Shown one piece after another: positions 34,578 to 44,719 of a stretch of DNA of 64,000 bases. This DNA is from Paenibacillus sp. FJAT-26967 (lineage in GTDB: Bacteria > Bacillota > Bacilli > Paenibacillales > NBRC-103111): NCBI RefSeq assembly GCF_001541095.1, contig NZ_LMXH01000004.1:124001-188000 (forward strand), given 5' to 3'. A program made the position numbers and the translations under genes. The notes beneath the pieces were generated by a model that saw only the letters and a program-made list of their open reading frames with translations, searched no databases and was not told the origin of the DNA. Numbering within the stretch: the first letter of the stretch is position 1; the number at the start of each line of letters is the position of its first letter.

Positions 34578-36497
34578 ATGAAACTGCGTTTTCATGGAGA
34601 TTTGGCAGATTTGCAGCCTGGAATTGGGATCCTGCTTCAGGAGATCGGGGCCCAGGAAGCGGAGGACGGATTAACTGTTCAGGTTGAGCGGTCATCCGAA
34701 GGCGATTTGGAAGTGGGCCTGGATCAGGCGAACACGAAAGCATACATACGTTATACGCGTAAACATCAGTTTTTCCGGGCACTGGGTCTGCTTGTGCAGC
34801 ATGGCCGCAGCGGTGAGGCGTTCGAGATCCGGGAGCAGCAGCACCTGGATACCGTAGGACCGATGTTTGATTTATCCCGCAACGCCGTTCTGACGGTGGA
34901 TAGCTTCAAGCTCTTGCTCCGTAAAATGGCTTTGATGGGCATGAATACGGTGATGCTGTATCTGGAAGACACCTACGAAATTAGCGATGAGCCGTATTTC
35001 GGCTATATGCGCGGTCGCTATACACAAGCGGAGCTCAAAGAAATTGACGATTACGCCGATCAATTCGGCATTGAAGCATTCCCCAGCATTCAAACTCTGG
35101 CTCACCTGGAAGAATTCCTGAAGTGGGAGCCTGTCAAAGAATATAAAGATACCAAAGGCGCTTTGTTAGTCGGCTATGATAAAACCGATGAACTGGTGGA
35201 GAAGATGATCAACGCCGCAAGCGCTCCTTTCCGCAGCCGTAAAATACATATCGGGATGGATGAAGCGGAGGAATTGGGCCGTGGTAAATATCTGGATAAG
35301 AACGGCTACACGAGCCGGTTCGACATCATGGTCTCGCACCTGGATAAAGTGCTGGAAATTACACGCCGCAAGGGCTTGAAGGCCATGATGTGGAGCGACA
35401 TGTTCCTGAAGCTTGCTTCCGGAACAGGCAGCGATCACTACGATAAGAGTACACAAATTCCGGAGGAAATGGCGAGCCGCATTCCAAAGGACGTGGACAT
35501 GGTGTATTGGGATTACAACCATACCGAGGAAGAAGACTACTTGAGCCAAATCGCCCAGCACCAGCCGCTTGGCTGCAATCTGGTATACGCCGGGGGCGTA
35601 TGGGTGTTTAATACGTTCGGCGTAAACTACGGCTTGTCCCTGAAAGCTTCAGACGTGGCCTTGAACGTGTGCAAGAAGAAGGGCATCCGTGAAGCCTATG
35701 CAACCATGTGGGGCGACGACGGAATGGAGAGCAACCCGTATATCGCGCTGCTCGGCCTGCAGTTCTATGCGGAGCATGCGTATACAGAGGGTTCTCCGGA
35801 TTGGGAGAAGCTGGCGGAGCGGGTGAAGTTCTGCACCGGTATCGAAGCGGACGCATTCCTGCAGATGAAATACCTCGATGAGACTCCGGGCTCCGAGCCG
35901 GACAACTGCAAGCAGAGCAATCCTTCGAAGTTCCTTCTCTATCAGGATGTGCTGCTCGGACTATTCGATAAGCAGATCGAGGGCCTGGAAATGTCCGCCC
36001 ATTACGCGAAGGTGGAGCAGGATATCCGCAGCAGACGCGATGCGGATGCCAAGCTGGATTATGTCTTCGACGTGCCGGAGAAGCTGGCCGGCGTGCTGAG
36101 ACGCAAGAGCGAGATCGGCATTGAGCTGAAGCGGGCCTACGATGCCGGCGATCAAGACACATTGAAGCGCATCGCCTCCGAAGTGCTTCCTGAGATCTCC
36201 GATGCGGTGAAGGCGCTCCGGGCTGCTCACCGCAGCCAGTGGCTGAGCATGTTCAAGCCTTTCGGCTGGGAAGTCATCGACATCCGTTACGGCGGTGTTA
36301 TCAATCGTCTGGACACGGCTTCGCAGCGGATATTCGATTATGTCGATGGCAAGATTCAGCGGATTGAAGAGCTGGAGCAGGAACGACTGCTCTTCAGCAC
36401 GACCAACCGCTTCACGAACAAGGGTGTAGGCTGGAGCAGCTTCTACTACCGGATGGCTTCGCCGAACGTCTTCTTCCACGTGATGAATCCGTTCTGA
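34578..36497 (+). CDS. Family GH20 beta-N-acetylhexosaminidase (GcnA-like)
   Basis: 639 residues from the ATG at 34578, after TTAGGAGG; an ATG at 34545 is unsupported. The N-terminal 100 residues form the alpha/beta lead domain. The TIM barrel starts near GPMFDLSRNAVLTVDSF. KIHIGMDEAEELG holds the paired catalytic Asp-Glu, where the substrate acetamido group assists. The long helical C-terminus is like streptococcal exo-beta-N-acetylglucosaminidase GcnA. There is no signal peptide, so it acts in the cytoplasm on imported amino-sugar oligosaccharides. A monocistronic unit with a strong bidirectional terminator. GlcNAc released would join the same pathway as the nan operon products. Confidence 0.88.
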   Translation: MKLRFHGDLADLQPGIGILLQEIGAQEAEDGLTVQVERSSEGDLEVGLDQANTKAYIRYTRKHQFFRALGLLVQHGRSGEAFEIREQQHLDTVGPMFDLSRNAVLTVDSFKLLLRKMALMGMNTVMLYLEDTYEISDEPYFGYMRGRYTQAELKEIDDYADQFGIEAFPSIQTLAHLEEFLKWEPVKEYKDTKGALLVGYDKTDELVEKMINAASAPFRSRKIHIGMDEAEELGRGKYLDKNGYTSRFDIMVSHLDKVLEITRRKGLKAMMWSDMFLKLASGTGSDHYDKSTQIPEEMASRIPKDVDMVYWDYNHTEEEDYLSQIAQHQPLGCNLVYAGGVWVFNTFGVNYGLSLKASDVALNVCKKKGIREAYATMWGDDGMESNPYIALLGLQFYAEHAYTEGSPDWEKLAERVKFCTGIEADAFLQMKYLDETPGSEPDNCKQSNPSKFLLYQDVLLGLFDKQIEGLEMSAHYAKVEQDIRSRRDADAKLDYVFDVPEKLAGVLRRKSEIGIELKRAYDAGDQDTLKRIASEVLPEISDAVKALRAAHRSQWLSMFKPFGWEVIDIRYGGVINRLDTASQRIFDYVDGKIQRIEELEQERLLFSTTNRFTNKGVGWSSFYYRMASPNVFFHVMNPF

Positions 36498-36507
36498 TAA
36501 CGATACG

Positions 36508-36546
36508 AACGAAGAAGATCTGTCCGCAGGGACAGATCTTCTTCGT
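36508..36546. terminator. Bidirectional terminator after the GH20 gene
   Basis: An 18-base perfect stem (AACGAAGAAGATCTGTCC and its complement) around a three-base loop lies between converging genes. Confidence 0.85.
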
Positions 36547-36579
36547 TTATATGAGATTGTCTTCGGGGGCTTTCACTTG

Positions 36580-38808
36580 TCAATCCCGGGCTAATTTCTC
36601 GATCCGTGCATCGCCGTTGGCATTAACCCGGATGTAAGCATACCGGGCATTGCGCTCGACTTCCAAGCCGGTTCCTTCGGGCACAAAATAAGTTTCGATA
36701 CCGTAGTAAATGAAGCGTCCTCCGCTCATTTCCCCGTTAATGACGACTTCTCCGCCGGCCAGTGTGTCTCCTTCCGCCAAGAAGCGCCCGAACGTATAGA
36801 TGCCGTCCTTACCCGGCACCAGCACCACCTTCACCTTACTTTGGCTGCTTTCCTGATCCAGGCGTCCGGTCGTGGACTGCGTTGGCGATGAGATGGTATA
36901 CCTCAGATTCACGTAATCGCCCTGGAGCAAGGATCTGGGGTCGAGCGGCTCGATTTCCAGTTTGATGGAAGTTCCGTTCTTAAGCAGGGATTCATAGGCA
37001 GTCGCCTGATAGCCGATAAATCCAAGCTGGAGCACAATCGTGGCGATAATCAGCAGGGAACTTGCGCGCACGAAGCTGACGCTCGTACTTGTGTCGTTTG
37101 CTCCCGTACGGCGGGCCACGATATAAGTGACTGCAAAAGTGAGTAAGCCAAGCAGGGCTAATGTCACCGATTTGTGAAGCAGGGTCCACAGCAAATCATA
37201 ATACTTGTAGACGAGGAAGCTGAACCAGAAGAACAGACTCATGTACGCATACGCCGTTTTGTTCTGACGGATGAACAGGAATACCAGGAAAGTTACCAGT
37301 AAGAAATTAAGAACGGTAAAGAGGACCCGGGAATAAGGAAAGAGATCATCCAGAAAGGTCAGCCAGAATAGAAACAGAAGAGCGAAGAATAAGCTGCTTT
37401 CCCGGACAGGCTGCCACAGGGTGTCTTTCTTTAGCGAATAGCTGAAAAGGTGCATGACAGCATTCAGCACGAACAGGATAAGCACGATGGCCGCAAACTC
37501 ATCATACTTAGGGCTTAGCAGCTGATAAATAAGAACGGCGAGATTGATATTGATAAGCGCGTACGTAAACAGCCGCTGGATTCTTCCCTCCATACGCAGC
37601 CAGCCTGCGATAGAAAGAATCAGAAACAGGATAGATAACACGGGTTTTTCGATCAGTACAAGGGAGAGCATGCCGGCTATGTATCCGATTGTGAGCAGAG
37701 TGTAGCGTACGGCTGCATTCATCCGGGGGATCAAGACCATCGGAATAATAAAGAGTAAGGACAGAATGAATATCGTATTCTCCGGATCACGGGCATCGGT
37801 TGCGAGCAGCACGACTCCGAGCAAGGAGATGCTTCCGATAATAACGCCGATTACGGTGACGATAGAGGAAACTACTTTCCCTACAAGCGCGCTGTTCCGT
37901 TCAGGTGAGGCATCCGGCCGGGTTTGCTCAGCATCAGATTCTGATACTTGGCCGTCAAGTTTATTCAGGTACCGGAAAAACCACGCGTTTGCCGTCAGCA
38001 GCAGTGCGACAAAAACCAATCCGTACACGAAAAAGGCAGAGGATGAGTAGGCAGCCGCAAGCTCGAAAAATTTAAACACAGCGAAGGCGGAAGCCGCCAA
38101 GGCATTCAGAGTGAGATAGACTTTGTTTAACCGGATCTTCGTAAAGTAATAGAACCCGGCACAGATAGCGGCTATATACGGAATATTCATCCACAATCCG
38201 GAGTTATCAAACGTGGTAGAATCCGTTAGAAATAGCAAGGATAGATGAAAGATGATGAAACTTATAAATTTTAAAGGTGCTGACTGCAGTCTTTCTCTTT
38301 CTGTCCATACCAATACAACCAGGTTGATTGCGGCGAACATGACACCGATCAGCATCAATTTCTCATCGTGGTGTTCGTAGAATATGGCAGAGGGATAGAA
38401 GTAGAACCACAAGGTAAGATGGATCAGAACATAGGATAAGATATAGAACGGGTTATACCGGGTAATCCAGGCGAATAACAGAGCCGGAATTGACCAGATG
38501 AGGAATAATCCATAGCTGTCCGCATGAGAGTTATAGATTTGTCCGATCAGGGCGACAGATGTCCCGAAAGCGATGCAGCCGCCGGCCAGAAACAGATTAG
38601 AGAGGAACGTATGATGGCCAAGCATTCCCCGAAATCGTGACCAGACGAAGCATAGGCCGTAGAACAGGAGAACCAGCCCGGCAGATAGCAGGACCTTCTC
38701 TATTCGATCCAGTCCGCCCCAGTTGGCTGCGAAGAAATAAATAATGGCTGAGAGCACCAAAGAAATGCCCAGTAAGAAGCCAGTGCGAATCACGTTTAAC
38801 TGAAGCAT
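36580..38808 (-). CDS. Large polytopic membrane protein with DUF2157 and GDYXXLXY domains
   Basis: 742 residues with about 18 predicted transmembrane helices to residue 590. The first part resembles DUF2157 (SAIIYFFAANWGGLDRIEKVL, then FLAGGCIAFGTSVALIGQIYN). A second helical block matches DUF4401-like sequence. The extracytoplasmic C-terminus contains LLQGDYVNLRYTIS, the motif naming the GDYXXLXY family. In many bacteria these are two adjacent genes; here they are fused. The function is unknown. A possible envelope role is only a guess. The gene is alone on the minus strand and has no clear regulator. Confidence 0.85.
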   Translation of the reverse strand: MLQLNVIRTGFLLGISLVLSAIIYFFAANWGGLDRIEKVLLSAGLVLLFYGLCFVWSRFRGMLGHHTFLSNLFLAGGCIAFGTSVALIGQIYNSHADSYGLFLIWSIPALLFAWITRYNPFYILSYVLIHLTLWFYFYPSAIFYEHHDEKLMLIGVMFAAINLVVLVWTERERLQSAPLKFISFIIFHLSLLFLTDSTTFDNSGLWMNIPYIAAICAGFYYFTKIRLNKVYLTLNALAASAFAVFKFFELAAAYSSSAFFVYGLVFVALLLTANAWFFRYLNKLDGQVSESDAEQTRPDASPERNSALVGKVVSSIVTVIGVIIGSISLLGVVLLATDARDPENTIFILSLLFIIPMVLIPRMNAAVRYTLLTIGYIAGMLSLVLIEKPVLSILFLILSIAGWLRMEGRIQRLFTYALININLAVLIYQLLSPKYDEFAAIVLILFVLNAVMHLFSYSLKKDTLWQPVRESSLFFALLFLFWLTFLDDLFPYSRVLFTVLNFLLVTFLVFLFIRQNKTAYAYMSLFFWFSFLVYKYYDLLWTLLHKSVTLALLGLLTFAVTYIVARRTGANDTSTSVSFVRASSLLIIATIVLQLGFIGYQATAYESLLKNGTSIKLEIEPLDPRSLLQGDYVNLRYTISSPTQSTTGRLDQESSQSKVKVVLVPGKDGIYTFGRFLAEGDTLAGGEVVINGEMSGGRFIYYGIETYFVPEGTGLEVERNARYAYIRVNANGDARIEKLARD

Positions 38809-39217
38809 AGCCGCTCACACCTTTCTGGTTTGCGGGATTTCTGCAGAGCTGCCGATTGCGCCCGAAATGATGAATCTCTACGTCAAAGGCGGGTAACCGT
38901 TTCTTATAAGTATTACCCAGATTAACCCCGTATGTCCCTTCCCTCCTATCTGCTTCCTTCTCATTGAAACAAATCTATCGTGGGGTTCATTATGTAAGTT
39001 TATATTCGCGCGAGGCTGTACAACACCTGTCGATTAGAGTCGAACAAGGAGGAAGTTTATCATAATTTAATCTGGAAATTTGCCTATAAAGCCACAAATG
39101 TTTTGCTTTAATTTGTGACTTTATGGCAATATTAAGAAGTAGAATTATTTGTAAAGGTACATGAATCTAGTATGCAGAAAAGGAATGGAGTTCCATTCCG
39201 TTCAGGGAAGTGATAGG
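38809..39217. other. Leader region of the exopolysaccharide operon
   Basis: About 400 bases between divergent genes. The only structure seen is the inverted repeat at 39086-39124. No riboswitch was recognised. Confidence 0.4.
39086..39124. promoter_or_regulatory. Inverted repeat upstream of the exopolysaccharide operon
   Basis: ATAAAGCCACAAAT pairs with ATTTGTGACTTTAT (one mismatch) around an 11-base spacer, about 95 bases before the first gene. It could be an operator or an RNA hairpin. Confidence 0.4.
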
Positions 39218-40360
39218 TTGAATAAACGCACGTTCTTAGCGATTGGCGTCGTTTTGTGTCTGATCGGAATTGTCATCTATAAACAGGCGGGAGGGCCCAT
39301 AGCTACCCCGGAAGTGAGGACTAGTCCTGTGAAGCCGGATGGAAAAATCAAGGGCATGCAACCGGAGCAGCAAGAGGTGTATGATTTCATCAAGGCCCGG
39401 ATGAAGGGCCCTTTCGGCGTATACACCAACTATCAGGACACGGAACAGTCCCGTGAAGTGGCGACGGGGCACGAAGTGCTGAGCGAATCGGCTTCACTGC
39501 TGATGCGGGTATATGCACATTCCCAAGATCAGCCTTCCTTCGATCAGGAATGGACAACCGCGAAGCAGACCTTTGACCTTAAGCACGGCTTCAGCTACCG
39601 CTACAGCCCCAAGCTGGACAAGCGATATCCGCTCAACGCGGCTGTGGACGATTTACGGATCATCCGGGCGCTGTATGAGGCGGGCGAAGCTTTTGGAGAC
39701 GTGTCCTACACTAAGGAAGCAGATCAATATGGACAGCGTTTCTATGCAACGAATGTGAAGGACAATCTTCTCTACGATTTCTATGATGAAACGTATAACA
39801 TCACGAATCCTTTCATTACGCTGTGCTACATCGATCTCCGGACACTGGGGCAGCTGCCGATTGAGTCGCGGCAGAAACAGAAGCTTCTGAACGGGATGAA
39901 GGCCGTGATTCACAACGGATATTTGTCCGACAGCTTTCCTTTCTATGAAACCAGGTTTCAGTACAATACCAATTCGTATACTTCCGAGAAAATCCAAACG
40001 GTAGAGTCCCTTTTGACCATTCTCCATTTGGCGGAGGCGGGCGAGACTAAACCGGCCAGTATCGCTTATATCAAGGAGCATGTGCAGGCAGGAACTTTGT
40101 ACGGGCAATATTCAAAGGAGGGCAAGCCGGCAACGGATGTCCAGTCTACGGCGATATACGCGATCACGGCCATGATCGGTGCCGAGATCGGCGATGCGTC
40201 CCTTTATCAAGACAGTATACGGAGAATGAACGCGTACCAGGTCAAGAATCCGGGCAGTCCGCTGTATGGAGGGTTCGGGGATACTTCTGCGAATCAGGCG
40301 TATTCTTTCGACAACCTGATGGCGTTACTTGCTTACACGTATGATTCAGAACGAAGGTGA
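39218..40360 (+). CDS. YdaJ-like glycoside hydrolase (GH8-type) of the exopolysaccharide operon
   Basis: 380 residues from a TTG at 39218, seven bases after GGGAAG; a frame from 39161 lacks a ribosome site. An N-terminal transmembrane anchor (TFLAIGVVLCLIGIVIY) precedes an alpha/alpha-barrel enzyme. GHEVLSESASLLMRVYA has the Glu position of GH8 enzymes, and NAAVDDLRIIRALYEAG carries the Asp. B. subtilis YdaJ and BcsZ of cellulose operons play the matching role, trimming polymer during secretion. First gene of a six-gene operon; the next start overlaps or abuts its stop. Confidence 0.82.
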   Translation: MNKRTFLAIGVVLCLIGIVIYKQAGGPIATPEVRTSPVKPDGKIKGMQPEQQEVYDFIKARMKGPFGVYTNYQDTEQSREVATGHEVLSESASLLMRVYAHSQDQPSFDQEWTTAKQTFDLKHGFSYRYSPKLDKRYPLNAAVDDLRIIRALYEAGEAFGDVSYTKEADQYGQRFYATNVKDNLLYDFYDETYNITNPFITLCYIDLRTLGQLPIESRQKQKLLNGMKAVIHNGYLSDSFPFYETRFQYNTNSYTSEKIQTVESLLTILHLAEAGETKPASIAYIKEHVQAGTLYGQYSKEGKPATDVQSTAIYAITAMIGAEIGDASLYQDSIRRMNAYQVKNPGSPLYGGFGDTSANQAYSFDNLMALLAYTYDSERR

Positions 40361-40365
40361 ACGGG

Positions 40366-41922
40366 ATGACAGATAACCGGTCGGTACGACAGCTTCTGGT
40401 GAAGGGATGGCTGCTGTTGTACCGGTATGTTTCACCGGCGCTGCTGGCGGTAATCGGCGTTCTGCTGATCACCGGTTATGCCTTATTCACGCCTCCGTAT
40501 ATCGGCATGGCGGATAATGGAGACTACTTCCGCAGTATATACAGCGCCGGGCTTTATTTTAATCTGCCGGACTATGACAGCCATCACTTTGGGCATTTTG
40601 TGAGGCAGTACGGCATCTTCCAATATTTTAATGAAAACGGCTCGATGGTTATCTCATCTCAGACTTTGTTTATCAAAGCGGCTATGCTGCTGAATCAGCT
40701 GTTGTTTGACTCGGCTGTGTTCGATATTCGCTTTCAGGGCATCATCTTCACTTTGCTATTCGCTGCTGCGGTCTATCTGGTCGTGGAGAGCTTAACTTGG
40801 AAGATTCCCCGGAAGCAGGGATATATCATCGCGCTGCTGGCTGTGTTCATGTTCGGCGATACCGGCTACACCGCTTACTTTAATTCTTTTTATGGCGAGA
40901 GCATTGTGTTCATTATGATGCTGTTTGTTTTTGCCTCCTGGCTCCTGATTTACCGCAAACGGTACAACGATTATGCGCTGCTGGCTGTGTTTGTAATCAG
41001 TTCCCTGCTTCTGACCACGTCCAAACAGCAGAACGCTCCTGTCGGGCTGATTGTAGCGGTAATGGCGCTGTCGCTGCTCTGGATCCGGAGGGACCGCATC
41101 TTCCGGGTTCTGACTGTAGGGTCGCTGGCTGTGTTATTCCTGTCAGGCGTAGCTACCTATGCTCTGATTTCCAAGGAATTTGTGAATATCAACCAGTATC
41201 ATGCAATGACGAGGGGGGTACTTATGCAGTCCCCTAACCCCGAAGAAACATTGAAGACTTTCGGAATTAATGAGCAGTTCGCTATTCTCAAAGGCAATAT
41301 TTATTACGAACGCTATACGACCGTCGATGTGGACTCGCCTCTACTGGAGAAGCATTTTTACAGCCAGTATGGATTTGTCCCGATCTTAAAGTACTATGTA
41401 ACACACCCGGATAAGCTCAGTTCTATGCTGAATGTGGCCGCTAAGGACGCTTTTACGATCCGGCCGCCTGCTATGGGCAATTATGAAGCTTCAGCGGGTA
41501 AAGCTTTTGGTGAGCATACCGGCTTCTTCTCGGCTTACAGCCTGATTAAGAAAGCTCTGTCTCCCAAAACTTACGGGTTCATCATCATCTGGATTGCTCT
41601 AGTAGTCGGACTGTACATGCCTTCGTTTATTGAAGCCGTTAAATTAAGGAATTTCAGGCTTGCACAAAGGATGATACTCATTCTAACGATGATTTTGTGC
41701 GGGCTGTCGGGTATCCTCGTCTCGATTATAGGCGCGGGGGATGCTGACCTGGCTAAACACGAATTCTTGTTTACGGTAGCTTTCGATATCGTGACGTTCT
41801 TGACTCTATCGGATATCATCAGCCGCCGTTTAATGCGCCATCATGATACCGGTGAGCAAGACGATAACGGACCAGAAGTCAAAGAGGGTGTGAGACCGCT
41901 TGTTGAAACTAAAAGCGTTTAG
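40366..41922 (+). CDS. Multi-pass membrane protein, probable GT-C hexosyltransferase (WsfD-like)
   Basis: 518 residues from the ATG at 40366, after GAAGGTGA; a GTG at 40357 is an alternative. About eleven helices. The first extracytoplasmic loop has MADNGDYFRSIYSAGL, an acidic motif placed as in GT-C glycosyltransferases, which use lipid-linked sugars. Paenibacillus proteins of this type are often named WsfD after an S-layer glycan gene of Geobacillus; I recall this from family naming and cannot confirm it here. B. subtilis ydaJKLMN has no counterpart, so this gene may add a side-chain sugar to the polymer. It overlaps the next gene by 23 bases. Confidence 0.7.
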   Translation: MTDNRSVRQLLVKGWLLLYRYVSPALLAVIGVLLITGYALFTPPYIGMADNGDYFRSIYSAGLYFNLPDYDSHHFGHFVRQYGIFQYFNENGSMVISSQTLFIKAAMLLNQLLFDSAVFDIRFQGIIFTLLFAAAVYLVVESLTWKIPRKQGYIIALLAVFMFGDTGYTAYFNSFYGESIVFIMMLFVFASWLLIYRKRYNDYALLAVFVISSLLLTTSKQQNAPVGLIVAVMALSLLWIRRDRIFRVLTVGSLAVLFLSGVATYALISKEFVNINQYHAMTRGVLMQSPNPEETLKTFGINEQFAILKGNIYYERYTTVDVDSPLLEKHFYSQYGFVPILKYYVTHPDKLSSMLNVAAKDAFTIRPPAMGNYEASAGKAFGEHTGFFSAYSLIKKALSPKTYGFIIIWIALVVGLYMPSFIEAVKLRNFRLAQRMILILTMILCGLSGILVSIIGAGDADLAKHEFLFTVAFDIVTFLTLSDIISRRLMRHHDTGEQDDNGPEVKEGVRPLVETKSV

Positions 41923-43441
41923 AATCGGGCTGCTGGTCACCTTGGTGTGCACGCTGCTGCTTCCCGTTTCCCCGGTTCTAGCTGCGGGAGAGCAGAAGAC
42001 GGCTCAGGTTCTTCTTCTATACGACAGTTTGGCCAAAGGGACACCCAGAGAAGGAAATGTAACCATCCTCCAGCGTTTGCTGGCTTCTTACCGGGTTCAG
42101 GTCCGGACCTTGAGTATAGATCAGTATAAACCCGGCACCATGAGTACCCACACCAAAGTCATTACAGTCATGAATGCCTTCGACCTGAAGCCGGTCAATG
42201 AAGACTATCTGCAAGACTTGGCGGCCTACGAGGCGGATTATCTTCATGTCGGAGCTAATCCGCCGCAGCGGATTCAGGAGAAGCTGAACCTTGTTACGGA
42301 GAGCAGGAGGCAAGAAACGATTCAACTGAATATGCCGCCATACTCCCAGACGGGCATTCAGGTGCAGGACTTCATTGCGCTGAAGGAGACAGCACGGGAA
42401 AATGCCGCCGGTACGATTACATCCATGAGCAGCAAGCGCCAGACGCCCTTCAGCACGCAGGAGGGGCCGTATGCGTATGTGCCTTATTTTGAACAGGGGA
42501 ATCTGAGCGAACTGGCCATGGCTTCTGTTTTGAAAAAATGGCTTGGAATCGAGACGCCCGCTCAAACGTTCCTGGTCTTCAAAGAAGTGTATCCGTTCTC
42601 TGACCTGGAGCTTCTGGAAGAGACGGCCGACCGCTTCTATGAGGCGGGAATCCCCTTTGCGGTCAGTATCCGCCCTGTTTTCTCCAATACGGATTTCCCG
42701 GCGATGAAGAGGTATTTGGAAGCGCTGAAATATGTCCAGTCCAAGAACGGGACCATTCTCGTGAACGCACCAGTCGTGTACGGGCAGGGTCCGATGCTGG
42801 ACGTCAAGATGGCAGGATTTATTTCCGTATTGGCGCAGAACGGTCTGGCGCCGCTTGGGATCGGTGCGGAGCTGTACTGGTCCTATGACAATGAGTACAC
42901 TATTGCGGGATTGGGCTACTTCGATTCGGCCGTGCTGTTTCCGGATGAGAAACCTCTGTATACCGAGAGGACGGACACATCCAAGTCGTTCTCTTCTTCT
43001 TTGTACAGTATCAAGATGGAGCAGCTGCAGCATTTGGACAGGCCCGAGAATGCCCTTCCCGTATTCCCGATGGATACTGCCGTCACCTACAATTTTTTTG
43101 AGAATAAGGAAGAACTCCAGGAGGCCGTTCTGCTCCTTAAGGATTCACGGATTCCTTTTGCCGATTACAAGAGCGGGGAGCACCGGGTCACGACAGATGA
43201 ATTTAAGATTGCCTCGAGGGACGGGGTCATTACCATTAACGGCAACCGGCTGAATTTGAACTACACGCCTCAAAGTGTAAGCGACAAGTACGAATATGAG
43301 AAGCGGGTGGAGCAGAGTCTGACGGGTGCTTTTAATATTCAGAACAAAATTTTTATTGCCCTTATTATCGTGTCTCTGATTATTTTCGGCGGCTTCTTGA
43401 TTGCCGGGTATCGCTTATACAAGAGAAAATATTTGAAGTAA
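41900..43441 (+). CDS. YdaL-like DUF2334 protein
   Basis: 513 residues from a TTG at 41900 with GAGGGTG upstream. Signal peptide FRIGLLVTLVCTLLLPVSPVLA, then an extracytoplasmic region with a DUF2334 polysaccharide-deacetylase-like domain: VFKEVYPFSDLELLEETADRFYEAGIPFAVSIRPVF and YVQSKNGTILVNAPV. The classical deacetylase metal triad D-H-H is not complete, since the usual H is absent in this stretch. A C-terminal transmembrane helix (IFIALIIVSLIIFGGFLIAGY) anchors it. The position between hydrolase and synthase genes matches B. subtilis ydaL. It probably modifies or guides the polymer outside the membrane. Confidence 0.82.
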   Translation: MLKLKAFRIGLLVTLVCTLLLPVSPVLAAGEQKTAQVLLLYDSLAKGTPREGNVTILQRLLASYRVQVRTLSIDQYKPGTMSTHTKVITVMNAFDLKPVNEDYLQDLAAYEADYLHVGANPPQRIQEKLNLVTESRRQETIQLNMPPYSQTGIQVQDFIALKETARENAAGTITSMSSKRQTPFSTQEGPYAYVPYFEQGNLSELAMASVLKKWLGIETPAQTFLVFKEVYPFSDLELLEETADRFYEAGIPFAVSIRPVFSNTDFPAMKRYLEALKYVQSKNGTILVNAPVVYGQGPMLDVKMAGFISVLAQNGLAPLGIGAELYWSYDNEYTIAGLGYFDSAVLFPDEKPLYTERTDTSKSFSSSLYSIKMEQLQHLDRPENALPVFPMDTAVTYNFFENKEELQEAVLLLKDSRIPFADYKSGEHRVTTDEFKIASRDGVITINGNRLNLNYTPQSVSDKYEYEKRVEQSLTGAFNIQNKIFIALIIVSLIIFGGFLIAGYRLYKRKYLK

Positions 43442-43451
43442 GGAGAATCAC

Positions 43452-44702
43452 ATGACACTTGCAGATTATTTCATGGTCATAGCGGTTTTGTGCATCTGGT
43501 CCCTTCTGCTAGTGAATGTAGTCCTGATTATTGCCGGATACTTCTATTACATCCAGTGTGAGAAAGAAGCGATCCCGGAGATCAAGGGAGAAGAGCCCTT
43601 CGTCACCATCATGGTACCTGCCCACAACGAAGGGAAGGTGATCAGCCAGACGGTGGAGGCTCTCCTCGACTTTGATTATCCGCATGACCGGTATGAGATT
43701 ATTGTCATCAATGATAATTCTTCGGACAATAGCGCGGAGCTGCTCGGAAATCTTCAGAGGAAGAATCCCGGCCGCAACCTGATGATCATTAACACGGACT
43801 CTGTAACGGGCGGCAAAGGGAAGTCCAATGCTTTGAATCTGGGGTTTGCGCAGAGCAAAGGCGAACTCATTGCAATCTATGACGCGGATAATACCCCGGA
43901 AAGAAAAGCGCTGCGGTATCTCGTCGGCGAGATTACCAACGACGACTCGCTTGGAGCGGTCATAGGCAAATTCCGCACCCGCAACCGGGATGTGAATCTG
44001 CTGACGCGTTTTATCAATATCGAGACGTTATCGTTTCAATGGATGGCTCAAGCCGGGCGCTGGAAGCTATTCAAGCTGTGTACCATCCCGGGTACGAACT
44101 TTATTATGCGGCGGCATATTGTCGAGAGCATCGGGGGATGGGATGTGAAGGCGATTGCCGAGGATACGGAAATCAGCTTCCGCATTTACATGATGGGTTA
44201 CCGGATTAAATTTCAGCCGCAGGCGGTGACATGGGAGCAGGAGCCGCAGACGGTTAAGGTCTGGTTCAAACAGAGGACCCGCTGGGCCAAGGGGAACATC
44301 TACGTGATCGTAAAGAACGCCCGCTTGCTGTTCCACCCGTCGGCCAAGAGAATCCGGTTTGATATTCTTTATTTTCTATCGATTTATTTCCTGCTTCTGA
44401 CCTCGCTGATCACATCAGACATCCTGCTTATCCTTAATGCGCTGGGCTACGTACATACTACGATTGCCGGGTTCAGTACGTTCTTGTGGCTGCTTGCCAT
44501 TACGCTCTTCGTAGTGGGCACCTACGTCACATTAACGACGGAAAAAGGGGAAATGAATCTGTCCAATCTGTGGATCATCCTCCTCATGTATGTATCCTAC
44601 TGCCAGATGTGGATGGTCGTTGCCGCTTACGGGCTGTACAACTATTTCAAGGATCTGATTTTCTCCAGGGAAGTCAAATGGTATAAAACAGAGCGTTACT
44701 AA
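43452..44702 (+). CDS. YdaM-like processive family 2 glycosyltransferase (polysaccharide synthase)
   Basis: 416 residues. One N-terminal helix, the GT2 catalytic domain (about 45-290) and three or more C-terminal helices. PAHNEGKVI opens the nucleotide-sugar site. D144-A-D146 binds the metal, E237-D238 in AEDTE is the catalytic base region, and Q274-R-T-R-W278 is the QxxRW motif of processive synthases such as BcsA and hyaluronan synthase. No PilZ domain is present, so c-di-GMP must act through another protein, presumably the receptor at the end of the operon. It overlaps the following gene or abuts it (TAATG). Confidence 0.92.
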   Translation: MTLADYFMVIAVLCIWSLLLVNVVLIIAGYFYYIQCEKEAIPEIKGEEPFVTIMVPAHNEGKVISQTVEALLDFDYPHDRYEIIVINDNSSDNSAELLGNLQRKNPGRNLMIINTDSVTGGKGKSNALNLGFAQSKGELIAIYDADNTPERKALRYLVGEITNDDSLGAVIGKFRTRNRDVNLLTRFINIETLSFQWMAQAGRWKLFKLCTIPGTNFIMRRHIVESIGGWDVKAIAEDTEISFRIYMMGYRIKFQPQAVTWEQEPQTVKVWFKQRTRWAKGNIYVIVKNARLLFHPSAKRIRFDILYFLSIYFLLLTSLITSDILLILNALGYVHTTIAGFSTFLWLLAITLFVVGTYVTLTTEKGEMNLSNLWIILLMYVSYCQMWMVVAAYGLYNYFKDLIFSREVKWYKTERY

Positions 44703-44719
44703 TGGGGGATATAAACGAA

